Shown one piece after another: positions 15,450 to 23,835 of a DNA stretch of 64,000 bases. The notes beneath the pieces are model-generated. The model did not search any database and was not told the DNA's origin. It saw nothing but the letters and a program-made list of their open reading frames with translations. The DNA lies in the NCBI GenBank assembly GCA_963669405.2, contig CAXXHF010000002.1, positions 1,674,001 through 1,738,000 of the forward strand, written 5' to 3'. Source of the stretch: Aureisphaera sp963669405. GTDB taxonomy: Bacteria > Bacteroidota > Bacteroidia > Flavobacteriales > Flavobacteriaceae. A program made the translations under genes and the position numbers. Each line of letters begins with the position of its first letter. The first letter of the stretch is position 1.

Positions 15450-17549
15450 TTAATTTAATATTTGATAGGCTCCTAGTGCCGTAATATATGCTATAATTGT
15501 CATTCCTATTAATTGCCAAAGTGGCCATTTCCAACTATTAGTCTCCCGTTTTACAATAGCCAAAGTACTCATGCATTGCATGGCAAAAGCATAAAATAGT
15601 AACAAAGAAACTCCACTGGCAAAATTAAATCTGGGCGTTCCCGATATCGGATTAATTTCAGCTGCCATTCGGTTCTTTATGGTTTCTTCCTCCTCACTTC
15701 CTACACTGTATATAGTAGCTAGGGTTCCTACAAAAACTTCTCTGGCTGCAAAAGAACTTACAATGGCTATCCCTATTTTCCAATCATATCCTAAAGGAGC
15801 TACAGCTGGCTCAATAGCTTTTCCCATAATTCCTATATAAGACTTCTCCAACTTAAAGGACGCTATTTCGGTTTCAATCTCTTCCTCAGTAAGTGTAGAC
15901 ATGCTATGTTCTTGTCTTACAATTTCTGATGCCTTATTAAAGTCGCCAGGACCATAAGAAGCTAACACCCACAATATGATTGAAATTGCCAAAATGATCT
16001 TTCCCGCTCCCAATACAAAGGATTTTGTTTTTTCAACTACTGTAATTATTACATTCTTTGGCATGGGTACTTTGTAATTGGGCATTTCAATTACAAAAAA
16101 AGTTCGGCTTCTAATTTTCAAAACTTTGTTCAAGAGGTAGGCCGAAAAAATTGCTGAACCAAACCCCAGTAAATACAAAAACATAAGGGTAAGCCCTTGA
16201 AGACTGAAAATCCCCAGCACTCTTTCTTCAGGAATGACCAACGAAATAATAATAAGATATACGGGTAAGCGTGCCGAACAAGTTGTAAAAGGTGTTACCA
16301 AAATGGTAATAAGGCGTTCTTTCCAGTTTTCAATATTTCGGGTTGCCATAATTGCTGGAATAGCACAAGCAGTTCCGGAAACCAATGGCACCACACTTTT
16401 TCCGCTTAACCCAAAACGACGCATAACCCGATCCATTAAAAAGACCACACGGCTCATATAGCCACTTTCTTCCAAAACTGCAATGAAGAGAAATAAAAAG
16501 GCAATTTGAGGAATGAAAATAACGATGCCTCCTAAGCCTGAAACAATTCCTTCGGCCAGAAGATTGGTAAAATCTCCCGAAGGCAACGTATTCTTAATCC
16601 ATTCACTTAAGGATGCAAAAGATGCATCTATAAAATCCATAGGATAGCTACTCCAATCAAATATCGCCTGAAAAATGAGCAATAATATTCCAAAGAAAAT
16701 AACATAGCCCCAAACTTTATGGGTTAACACGCGATCTAAACGACTTCTAAAATCCTTGGCATTAGCTGTATCTATAGCAAGACTTTCCTTAAGCACTCCA
16801 TTAATGAACTGATACCTTTTTATGGTTTCCTTTTGTTGAAGTTGCTTTAAATTACTTTTAGATTCGGTTTTAAAAGACCCTACCCCTTTAAGTTCATTTC
16901 GGTCAAGCTTTCCAAAATTCACATCCTGCGTAATGACCAACCAAAGCTTATACAAATCTTGATTGGGGAATGTCTTTTTCAATCTTTCAAAATATGCAGG
17001 TGCAATTACAGAAGCATCTAAACATGGCTTGGTAGATATTTGCTTGTAATTACCAATCAATTCTTTCAATGTATCAAAACCTAGATTCTTTCTAGAACTT
17101 ATCAATGCTATTTTGGTCTCCATTCGCTTCTCAAGGCATTCAATATCCAATGAGATAGCTTTCCGCTTCATCCTATCGGACATATTGATTGCTAAAATGG
17201 TAGGAATACCCAAATCTTTTATTTGGGTGAATAAGAGAAGGTTTCTTTTTAGGTTTTCTATATCGCATACCACGATGGCGACATCGGGATAATCCTTATC
17301 GTTTTTGTTAAGCAACAATTCGATAACGACATTCTCATCCAAAGAAGAAGCATTTAAACTATACGTCCCTGGAAGATCCAGAATATGAGCTTTAACACCC
17401 CGCTCTAACTTACAAACACCTTCTTTCTTTTCTACCGTTATCCCTGGATAATTCCCCACTTTTTGGTTAAGACCGGTAAGTCTGTTAAACACAGAGGTTT
17501 TCCCCGTGTTAGGATTTCCAATAAGTGCAACGTTTAATTGTTTGGCCAT
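15450..17549 (-). CDS. feoB: Ferrous iron transport protein B
   Basis: The 699-residue inner-membrane Fe(II) transporter has its G domain at residues 1-165, with G1 GNPNTGKTS at 11-19, DLPGTYSL (G3) and NMSD (G4). A linker and two membrane Gate-like blocks follow (PLVSGTACAIPAIMATRNI and CSARLPVYLIII), and the C-terminus is hydrophobic. The length fits the family. Only one base separates it from feoA upstream, and the Cys-rich accessory gene follows. Confidence 0.97.
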   Translation of the reverse strand: MAKQLNVALIGNPNTGKTSVFNRLTGLNQKVGNYPGITVEKKEGVCKLERGVKAHILDLPGTYSLNASSLDENVVIELLLNKNDKDYPDVAIVVCDIENLKRNLLLFTQIKDLGIPTILAINMSDRMKRKAISLDIECLEKRMETKIALISSRKNLGFDTLKELIGNYKQISTKPCLDASVIAPAYFERLKKTFPNQDLYKLWLVITQDVNFGKLDRNELKGVGSFKTESKSNLKQLQQKETIKRYQFINGVLKESLAIDTANAKDFRSRLDRVLTHKVWGYVIFFGILLLIFQAIFDWSSYPMDFIDASFASLSEWIKNTLPSGDFTNLLAEGIVSGLGGIVIFIPQIAFLFLFIAVLEESGYMSRVVFLMDRVMRRFGLSGKSVVPLVSGTACAIPAIMATRNIENWKERLITILVTPFTTCSARLPVYLIIISLVIPEERVLGIFSLQGLTLMFLYLLGFGSAIFSAYLLNKVLKIRSRTFFVIEMPNYKVPMPKNVIITVVEKTKSFVLGAGKIILAISIILWVLASYGPGDFNKASEIVRQEHSMSTLTEEEIETEIASFKLEKSYIGIMGKAIEPAVAPLGYDWKIGIAIVSSFAAREVFVGTLATIYSVGSEEEETIKNRMAAEINPISGTPRFNFASGVSLLLFYAFAMQCMSTLAIVKRETNSWKWPLWQLIGMTIIAYITALGAYQILN

Positions 17550-17550
17550 A

Positions 17551-17778
17551 TTAGGGAATCAATTCTATTTCAATCTGTGCAGCAGTATCTTTTCTAATGG
17601 CCAAATGACTTCCATTAATATTGAGATATAATGGATCATGAAATGGTGCTGTTTGAACCAATGCCACCTCATTACCGGGAAGACAACCCATTTCTAATAG
17701 CTTTAGGGGTACCAAATCGATGGAGAATTCCTGAATAATGGCCCGTTCTCCCTTTTTAAGATCAGCAATGGTGGGCAT
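17551..17778 (-). CDS. feoA: Ferrous iron transport protein A
   Basis: The 75-residue SH3-like FeoA protein has LKLLEMGCLPGNEVALVQTAPF, the core signature of the family. It helps FeoB in Fe(II) uptake. It is first in the minus-strand feo operon, with a -7 element at 17809-17816. A weak TTTAG...TTTAAA sequence at 17787-17803 is too degenerate to call a metal-regulator box. Confidence 0.95.
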   Translation of the reverse strand: MPTIADLKKGERAIIQEFSIDLVPLKLLEMGCLPGNEVALVQTAPFHDPLYLNINGSHLAIRKDTAAQIEIELIP

Positions 17779-17808
17779 ATCTCTTATTTAGATTGATTTT
17801 AAACAATG

Positions 17809-17816
17809 CAAATGTA
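17809..17816 (-). promoter_or_regulatory. -7 element of the feo operon
   Basis: On the minus strand the sequence reads TACATTTG, a perfect TAnnTTTG, predicting a leader of about 27 bases before feoA. Confidence 0.55.
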
Positions 17817-17879
17817 GGGGAAATTTGTCGAACCATAAAAGGATTTCTTGGGAATCGCCTTGGAGATATTATATACCGA

Positions 17880-18545
17880 TTATTCTTTTTTTAGAATGTC
17901 AATATCCTGCAAAAGCCGCTCAATTTCTTCAGGGTCGGTCCCGTCATATAATCCTCTAATTCTTCTTTTGGGATCTACCAAAACAAAATTCTCTGTATGG
18001 ATCATTCCATAGTTATCTATTCCCGGAATGTCCTTTACCACCAAATACGATTTTCGGGCCAAATCGTAAATCTGCTTTTTATCCCCTGTCACTAAATTCC
18101 AAGTATCATCCTTCACCCCTTTCTCTAAAGCATATCGTTTTAATTGGGCTATGGTATCTATTTCGGGGGTAACTGTATGAGAAAGTAGTAATACCTCCTT
18201 GTCTTCTTTTAACTGTTCTTGAATCTCTAGCATATGATCTGTCATAATAGGGCAAATGGTCTGACAGGTGGTAAAGAAAAAGTCTGCAACATAGATTTTA
18301 CCATCATAATCCTTCTCCGTAATGATTTGTCCATTCTGATTTACCAATTCAAAATCTGCAATGGTGTGATATTTTTTTACATGCTGAAGGGTGGTATCTA
18401 CCAATTCTGGGGCAAAATCGGCAGGCTGGTATACTTTCAATTTTGGAACAGGCTTCAAAGCTATGTAAATACCATAGATGATGATGATAGAAAGCACTCC
18501 CAATACAAGGGCAAAAGGTTTGTACTTGGCAAAAAACTGAAGCAT
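17880..18545 (-). CDS. Sco1/SenC/PrrC-family protein
   Basis: The 221-residue protein is anchored by an N-terminal membrane helix (about 11-30) and faces the periplasm. The thioredoxin-like domain carries the copper-binding Sco motif TCQTICP (Cys94, Cys98) and the distal His183 (GMIHTENF). Sco proteins deliver copper to, or reduce, the Cu(A) centre of cytochrome c oxidase. No oxidase genes lie nearby. A -7 element lies at 18562-18569. Confidence 0.92.
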   Translation of the reverse strand: MLQFFAKYKPFALVLGVLSIIIIYGIYIALKPVPKLKVYQPADFAPELVDTTLQHVKKYHTIADFELVNQNGQIITEKDYDGKIYVADFFFTTCQTICPIMTDHMLEIQEQLKEDKEVLLLSHTVTPEIDTIAQLKRYALEKGVKDDTWNLVTGDKKQIYDLARKSYLVVKDIPGIDNYGMIHTENFVLVDPKRRIRGLYDGTDPEEIERLLQDIDILKKE

Positions 18546-18561
18546 TTACCTGAATTTTTGG

Positions 18562-18569
18562 CAAAATTA
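18562..18569 (-). promoter_or_regulatory. -7 element of the Sco gene
   Basis: TAATTTTG on the minus strand is a perfect TAnnTTTG, 16 bases before the ATG at 18545. Confidence 0.5.
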
Positions 18570-18666
18570 CCACCTAAAAAAGAAATGAAGCCCTTAGAAG
18601 CGTTAAAACTTTTGTAATACAGGCAGGATGGTATTTTATTAATTTTTTTAACCGCGCAGTTTCAGT

Positions 18667-18674
18667 TACTTTTG
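18667..18674 (+). promoter_or_regulatory. -7 element of rseP
   Basis: TACTTTTG lies 24 bp before the ATG at 18699. It is divergent from the Sco promoter about 100 bp away. Confidence 0.5.
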
Positions 18675-18698
18675 TCCTTCAAATTTTGAGACTTGAAT

Positions 18699-20045
18699 AT
18701 GGAAATCGTTGTAAAAATATCCCAATTTCTATTGAGCTTATCCCTGCTCATTGTATTACATGAATTTGGGCATTTTCTACCAGCACGACTTTTTAAAACG
18801 CGTGTGGAGAAATTTTTCCTCTTTTTTGATGTGAAGTATGCACTCTTCAGAAAAAAAATAGGGGAAACAGTATATGGTATAGGTTGGCTTCCACTTGGTG
18901 GTTATGTGAAAATATCCGGAATGATAGATGAAAGCATGGATAAGGAACAAATGGCCCAACCTCCAAAACCATGGGAATTTAGAAGTAAGAAAGCTTGGCA
19001 ACGGTTAATCATTATGTTGGGTGGAGTTATTGTGAATTTCATCGTGGCATTGCTTATATATGTATTTGCATCTGCAATTTATGGTGATTTAACAGTGGCC
19101 ACCAATACCATTGAAGATGGGTATTGGGTTGAAAACCCTGTTCTTAAGGATTTGGGAATAGAAACTGGTGACAAGGTGGTTTCTATTGATGGAGAATCCT
19201 ATGACAATTACCAAGATCTTAGAGGGGCTCTTATTTTAGCCGAAAAGATTACCATTAGTAGAAACGGTGTTGAAAAAGTTATCGACATTCCTGAAGATTT
19301 CTTGGGAAGAATTACCGATCAAGGAGATGTCTCACTTTTGGAATTAAGAATTCCATTTATGGTCGCCAAAGTAGACGAAGAATCACCAAATATTAATGGA
19401 GACTTTAAAAAAGGGGACTTAATTGTTGGTCTAGCTGGTGAAGAGACCAAATATTATGATGTATTAAAACCCGCATTACTCAACTATAAAGGACAGGAAA
19501 TTACTGCCAACGTTATCCGTGATGGAAATAAGGTACAAGTTCCTTTAAAGGTTACAGATGAAGGAAAAATGGGTATTTACCCTGTGGGCAAGGTAGAACG
19601 ATTTACCAATTTACCCAGTGGATATTTCTCTTTAACCCGTAAACATTATTCCTTGGGGGAAAGCTTTGGTGTTGGGGTTGATAAATTTGTAAAACAGATC
19701 TCAGGTTATTGGGCTCAATTGGGAAAAATTGTAAATCCAAAAACGGGTGCTTATAAAGGTATTGGAGGATTTAAGGCCATTTATGACATATTTCCCGACA
19801 CATGGAACTGGGAAGATTTCTGGAAGCTTACCGCTTTTCTTTCTATTATGTTAGGAGTTTTAAATCTATTGCCAATCCCTGCCTTGGATGGTGGACATGT
19901 TATGTTTTTGCTCTGGGAAATGGTAACAGGTCGTAAGCCCGGAGATAAATTTATGGAGTATGCTCAGGTTGTTGGTTTCTTCTTGTTAATCGCTTTATTG
20001 CTGTTTGCAAATGGAAACGATATTTATCGAGCCTTCTCCAAATAA
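18699..20045 (+). CDS. rseP: Site-2 intramembrane metalloprotease RseP
   Basis: The 448-residue inner-membrane zinc protease has the HEFGH active-site motif at residues 21-25 in the first helix and the second conserved motif NLLPIPALDGGH near 390. Two PDZ-like regions lie between (VENPVLKDLGIETGDKVVSIDG, then GDLIVGLAG). Family members cut anti-sigma factors or cleared signal peptides in the membrane. ATG at 18699 is preferred to the TTG two codons earlier. Confidence 0.95.
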   Translation: MEIVVKISQFLLSLSLLIVLHEFGHFLPARLFKTRVEKFFLFFDVKYALFRKKIGETVYGIGWLPLGGYVKISGMIDESMDKEQMAQPPKPWEFRSKKAWQRLIIMLGGVIVNFIVALLIYVFASAIYGDLTVATNTIEDGYWVENPVLKDLGIETGDKVVSIDGESYDNYQDLRGALILAEKITISRNGVEKVIDIPEDFLGRITDQGDVSLLELRIPFMVAKVDEESPNINGDFKKGDLIVGLAGEETKYYDVLKPALLNYKGQEITANVIRDGNKVQVPLKVTDEGKMGIYPVGKVERFTNLPSGYFSLTRKHYSLGESFGVGVDKFVKQISGYWAQLGKIVNPKTGAYKGIGGFKAIYDIFPDTWNWEDFWKLTAFLSIMLGVLNLLPIPALDGGHVMFLLWEMVTGRKPGDKFMEYAQVVGFFLLIALLLFANGNDIYRAFSK

Positions 20046-20064
20046 AAAAAATTAAATTTCTTTT

Positions 20065-20094
20065 TTGCGACAGATAAAATTTAATTTATATTTG
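20065..20094 (+). promoter_or_regulatory. Complete promoter of tRNA-Asn
   Basis: TTG at 20065-20067, a 19-bp spacer and TATATTTG at 20087-20094 form a textbook Bacteroidota sigma-ABfr promoter. It lies 25 bp before the mature tRNA. It is the best -33/-7 pair seen in the window. Confidence 0.85.
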
Positions 20095-20119
20095 CATCCG
20101 CTTAAAAGGAATTAAACCT

Positions 20120-20193
20120 TCCTCCTTAGCTCAGTTGGTTAGAGCACCTGACTGTTAATCAGGGTGTCCTTGGTTCGAGTCCAAGAGGAGGAG
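20120..20193 (+). tRNA. tRNA-Asn (GTT)
   Basis: The 74-base cloverleaf has a 7-bp acceptor stem (TCCTCCT/AGGAGGA), a D-stem GCTC/GAGC, an anticodon stem CCTGA/TCAGG with loop CTGTTAA (anticodon GTT), a T-stem CTTGG/CCAAG with TTCGAGT loop, and discriminator G. CCA is not encoded. Confidence 0.97.
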
Positions 20194-20198
20194 CTAAC

Positions 20199-20229
20199 AA
20201 AAATCCGGTCTTATTTAGATCGGATTTTT
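20199..20229 (+). terminator. Terminator of tRNA-Asn
   Basis: A 12-bp stem (AAAAATCCGGTC with GATCGGATTTTT, one G-T wobble) with loop TTATTTA has a T5 run at its end. It starts five bases after the tRNA, so the tRNA is a single-gene unit. Confidence 0.85.
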
Positions 20230-20346
20230 CATTTATACATACTTGGACTCTCCCAAGACCTACCCGCCACCTGGCCAATTACATTCTAAAATATATTATG
20301 TACATTGCGTAGACCTACTTATAATCAATGCTATACCCCAAATACC

Positions 20347-20877
20347 ATGAGACATTTATTCCTATTTACCATTTCGTTTCTACTACTTTTCAATATATCG
20401 TGCAGTAAAGACGATGATAATTCAAATTCAACAGAAAACACACCAGCTGGTGAGGCTGTCTTTCAAGCTACCATAGATGGAGATACTTATTCCAATTATG
20501 ACTTTACCCTAGGTGTCTATGAAGTTGTTAGGGGCAACAACGGAAATACATTAAGTATCAATGTGGGTGACCGCAATGGAGAAATGGTCAGTCTATTTTT
20601 AAATGGAACGAATGGCTTTAGCAGTGGTACCGTAAAAGAAATGGGAGATGTAGATACAGATAATTTTAGAACCTTTGCCACTGTAAGGCGATCGAACCCA
20701 CTGACCACCTTTTTTTCCACTAACGGTAATGTGACGATCACCACCAACAGGGAGCATCCCAGTGAAACTGGCCATCGTCTACTATCGGGTACTTTTAATA
20801 TTACTGCTGCCACTTCTGATGGCAGCACTTCATTAACTCTAGCAGGTTCCTTTACAGAATTGGATTTTGTGGAATGA
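20347..20877 (+). CDS. Lipoprotein of unknown function
   Basis: The 176-residue protein has a clear lipobox (FLLLFNISCSKDDD). The rest looks like one beta-sandwich domain (AVFQATIDGDTYSNYDF, GTFNITAATSDG), as in the many DUF6252-like lipoproteins of Flavobacteriia. ATG at 20347 is chosen because it puts the signal peptide at the N-terminus; an upstream in-frame TTG at 20305 would add 14 polar residues. It converges with the histidine kinase gene. Confidence 0.75.
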   Translation: MRHLFLFTISFLLLFNISCSKDDDNSNSTENTPAGEAVFQATIDGDTYSNYDFTLGVYEVVRGNNGNTLSINVGDRNGEMVSLFLNGTNGFSSGTVKEMGDVDTDNFRTFATVRRSNPLTTFFSTNGNVTITTNREHPSETGHRLLSGTFNITAATSDGSTSLTLAGSFTELDFVE

Positions 20878-20949
20878 TGTGAAATTCGCGAAGTGAATAC
20901 AGGAGGAAGTCCAATTTAACCCTAATTAAAGGACAAAATTAAGGAACCC

Positions 20950-22290
20950 TTAAAACACCAAACTAAAGACAGTTCCTTCTCCTTCAATGCTTTTTACTAA
21001 TATCCTACCTCTATGTAGCATCATGATCTGCTTGCAGAGACTTAAACCAATTCCACTACCTGTATCCTTACTTGTAAAGAAAGGCACAAAGATGTTTTCT
21101 AAAATGTCTTGAGGAATACCAGAACCGTTATCATAGACTTTTATAACTACATCTCTATTTGGGTTCTGTGACGCTAATACTTTAATTTGTGCATCTTCTT
21201 TATGCTTACATGCATCAACAGCATTTAGGATCAGGTTAATCATCACTTGTTCAATTAGATAGGCGTCTATATCCAGTTCTAGTCGAGAACCTGACACATT
21301 AAACTCAACAGAAATATTCTTTGCTTCAATGGATGGTGCCATCAATAACTGAATATTATCAAACAATTCTGTGACTCGTACTTTTTGCAGATTTAGTTTA
21401 GTCACTTTGTTCAAACTGCGATACGTTTTTGCAAATTGCAATAAGCCTTCACTCCTTTTTTTAATCGTTAGAATGCCGGCGTTCAGATCATTCAATTCTA
21501 ATGGCTCTTCTGAATTTTCAATGGCATGTGCTACGTTAGATTGAAGCGTATCAGCAAGCGAAGATATCGGTGCAATAGAGTTCATGATCTCATGTGTCAT
21601 GACGCTCAATAATTTCTTCCATGATTCAGATTCATTTTTATTTAAAGTATCATCTATATTCTGAATTACGATAAGCTTGAATGCATCATCATCTACCTGA
21701 AATACAGTATCTGAAATTAAAATCTTTATACGCTCGTTCTGTAATGCAATTGCAACAGAATCCGGCTCTCTGTGATAGGTTTCAAAAATTGTATTGAACA
21801 ACTCAGGTTTTCTGTTCTCTACAAAACGTATATTCTTAAATGAGGGTAAGTCTAAAATATCACCAAAGGAATCATTGCTCCACAATACGTCACCAGACTC
21901 CAGATTATAGGCAATGATTCCGATATCAACCATCTCTAAAATCTTTTGTAAGTACACATATTGCGCTTGGTTTTGCACATTGATTTCCTTGATGGTACGA
22001 TTAATTTCATTAAAGCCTGTATATAAAAAACGAATGTCTTTTGGACCTCTATCTTCAGGAAACCAACGCGAAAAATCTCTGTATTTCACCGCTTCAAAAA
22101 AGTCATCCATGGCTACAAAGCGACGTTTTACAAAGGTGTAGGTATCAACAATAAGGTACAATAACAAAACTCCTGCCAGTATCGCATAAAATACCATGTC
22201 AATATAAATACAGTACCCTAGGGCAAGGATGAGACCAACTATTACAAGGATTCTAAAATAGAGTCTTAAGATGTAGCCCTTATAGTTCAT
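20950..22290 (-). CDS. Membrane sensor histidine kinase partner of the NtrC-type regulator
   Basis: The 446-residue kinase has two membrane helices (about 10-28 and 32-52) with almost no periplasmic loop, so it probably senses within the membrane or cytosol. A PAS-like region lies at about 110-215. The phosphoacceptor is His233 in MTHEIMNSIAP, and an HATPase domain follows (NLILNAVDAC, DNGSGIP, SGIGLSLCKQI). Its start lies 11 bp inside the response-regulator gene, so the pair is co-translated. The divergent export cluster is its likely target. Confidence 0.92.
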   Translation of the reverse strand: MNYKGYILRLYFRILVIVGLILALGYCIYIDMVFYAILAGVLLLYLIVDTYTFVKRRFVAMDDFFEAVKYRDFSRWFPEDRGPKDIRFLYTGFNEINRTIKEINVQNQAQYVYLQKILEMVDIGIIAYNLESGDVLWSNDSFGDILDLPSFKNIRFVENRKPELFNTIFETYHREPDSVAIALQNERIKILISDTVFQVDDDAFKLIVIQNIDDTLNKNESESWKKLLSVMTHEIMNSIAPISSLADTLQSNVAHAIENSEEPLELNDLNAGILTIKKRSEGLLQFAKTYRSLNKVTKLNLQKVRVTELFDNIQLLMAPSIEAKNISVEFNVSGSRLELDIDAYLIEQVMINLILNAVDACKHKEDAQIKVLASQNPNRDVVIKVYDNGSGIPQDILENIFVPFFTSKDTGSGIGLSLCKQIMMLHRGRILVKSIEGEGTVFSLVF

Positions 22291-23632
22291 ACTTGTCTAA
22301 TCTTCTATATAAGGCCGCCCTTGTAATACCCAATTCTTTTGCAGATTTAGAAACATTTCCTTTGTGCTTTTCCAGTACGGTGAGAATGGTATTTTTTTCT
22401 ACATCATCAAGATTTAAGCTTGAAGTCTCAAAGTTTTTGGTTTTCGTCGATCTTTCAATGGAAGAGAATACCAAATCTTCCGATTTTAAGACATTGTCAT
22501 CAGCCATAATTACAGCACGTTCTAATACATACTGAAGCTCTCTTACATTTCCCGGAAAATCGTGGGTTTTTAATTTTTTTATGAAATTAGAATCAAATTT
22601 GAAACTTCCTTTATTGTACTTCTCTGCATATAAGGAAACGAAATAATGTGTCAATTCAGTGATATCGGTGCCTCGATCTCTCAACGGAGGAATGATAATA
22701 TCCACTGTATTAATCCTATAAATTAAATCTTTTCTAAATTTCTTCTCATCAGCAAGGACTTCTGGAGCAACATTGGTAGCACAAATCAACCGAATATCTA
22801 TAGGAATAGCCGTATTAGATCCTAATGGTGTCACTTGTCTATTTTGTAAAACCGTAAGCAGTCTCACTTGCTGGCCTAAAGGAATATTCCCAATCTCATC
22901 TAAAAATAACGTTCCTCCGTTTGCGGCTTCAAAGCGACCTTCTCGATCTTCAGATGCTCCTGTGAATGCACCTTTTTTGTAACCAAACAATTCACTTTCA
23001 AAAAGAGAAGCTGTCAATGCACCAACATCAACTTTCACAAAGGGTTTATCTCTTCGATTGGAACTATCATGAAGTGCTCTTGCAATCAAGTCCTTACCTG
23101 TTCCATTTTCACCTAAGATGAGTACATTGGCGTCTGTAGGTGCTACTTTATTGAGTTTCACAAACACATCTTGCATTACCGCACTATCACCTATAATTTT
23201 TGTGCCTGAAGGTTGTAATCCATGAGTCTTTTGATCAGTAGACTTTTTCTTAGAAAGAATGGTTGTGATCGTCTCTTTTATTTTTTCATTCTTCCAGGGC
23301 TTCACAAAAAAGTCTGCCGCACCTTCTTTGAGTCCTTTGATTGCCAAATCAATATCTGCATAAGCTGTCATGAGTATGACTGCAATCTCAGGTTTTGATT
23401 TTTTTATGGAATTCAACCAGTAGATCCCTTCATTGCCTGTATGTACCAAACCGCTAAAGTTCATATCCAGAATAACGATATCGAATGCGTTTCTCTGAAT
23501 TAAAGCAGTAATATTATTGGGATTCTTCTCCGCAACTACATCTTTTACTATAGGTTTAAGTAGCAGCCGCAATGCCATGAGCACATCTGAATCATCATCT
23601 ACAATAAGTATGCGGGCATTTTTCAAGGTCAT
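22280..23632 (-). CDS. NtrC-type sigma-54-dependent response regulator
   Basis: The 450-residue regulator has a receiver domain (1-120, phosphoacceptor Asp56 in VILDMNF) and an AAA+ domain (about 147-380), with Walker A GENGTGKD and the sigma-54-contacting GAFTGA at 221-226. A Fis-type helix-turn-helix ends the protein (KSAKELGITRAALYRRL). It should bind upstream activating sites and drive sigma-54 promoters. Tandem inverted repeats at 23701-23740, upstream of the divergent exporter, are good candidates. Confidence 0.95.
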   Translation of the reverse strand: MTLKNARILIVDDDSDVLMALRLLLKPIVKDVVAEKNPNNITALIQRNAFDIVILDMNFSGLVHTGNEGIYWLNSIKKSKPEIAVILMTAYADIDLAIKGLKEGAADFFVKPWKNEKIKETITTILSKKKSTDQKTHGLQPSGTKIIGDSAVMQDVFVKLNKVAPTDANVLILGENGTGKDLIARALHDSSNRRDKPFVKVDVGALTASLFESELFGYKKGAFTGASEDREGRFEAANGGTLFLDEIGNIPLGQQVRLLTVLQNRQVTPLGSNTAIPIDIRLICATNVAPEVLADEKKFRKDLIYRINTVDIIIPPLRDRGTDITELTHYFVSLYAEKYNKGSFKFDSNFIKKLKTHDFPGNVRELQYVLERAVIMADDNVLKSEDLVFSSIERSTKTKNFETSSLNLDDVEKNTILTVLEKHKGNVSKSAKELGITRAALYRRLDKYEL

Positions 23633-23700
23633 AATACAATATTACGATTTTCTACTCAAGAGGTAAAGACATTAAAATTAGAAGTTTGTGACACCTTGCA

Positions 23701-23740
23701 GTGTACATTATTGAACACAACGTGTATCAAAACCGAACAC
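23701..23740 (+). promoter_or_regulatory. Tandem inverted-repeat operators, candidate upstream activating sites
   Basis: Two adjacent units share one pattern: GTGTAC-N6-GAACAC at 23701-23718 and GTGTAT-N7-GAACAC at 23722-23740. Within each unit the arms are imperfect inverted repeats. The units lie about 21-22 bp apart, two helical turns, so bound dimers would share one face of the DNA. They sit between the NtrC-type regulator and the exporter it probably controls, 96-135 bp before the HlyD start. Confidence 0.5.
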
Positions 23741-23791
23741 TTTCATTTTTTTAAAATTTCATAAATAACTGATTATCAATTATATAAATTT

Positions 23792-23808
23792 TTGGTACAC
23801 TATTCATT
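23792..23808 (+). promoter_or_regulatory. Weak candidate sigma-54 promoter of the exporter cluster
   Basis: TTGGTACACTATTCATT keeps the -24 GG half of a sigma-54 promoter (TTGGYACA), but the -12 GC is replaced by AT. The distance to the ATG (28 bp) and to the upstream repeats suits a sigma-54 promoter. Called only because of the regulator next door. Confidence 0.25.
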
Positions 23809-23835
23809 ATATATACTATCAAAACGAATTAAAAA

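Noticed and set aside
17787..17803. TTTAG...TTTAAA sequence before feoA as an iron-regulator box
   Set aside because: Two mismatches in the half-sites; too weak to separate from AT-rich background.
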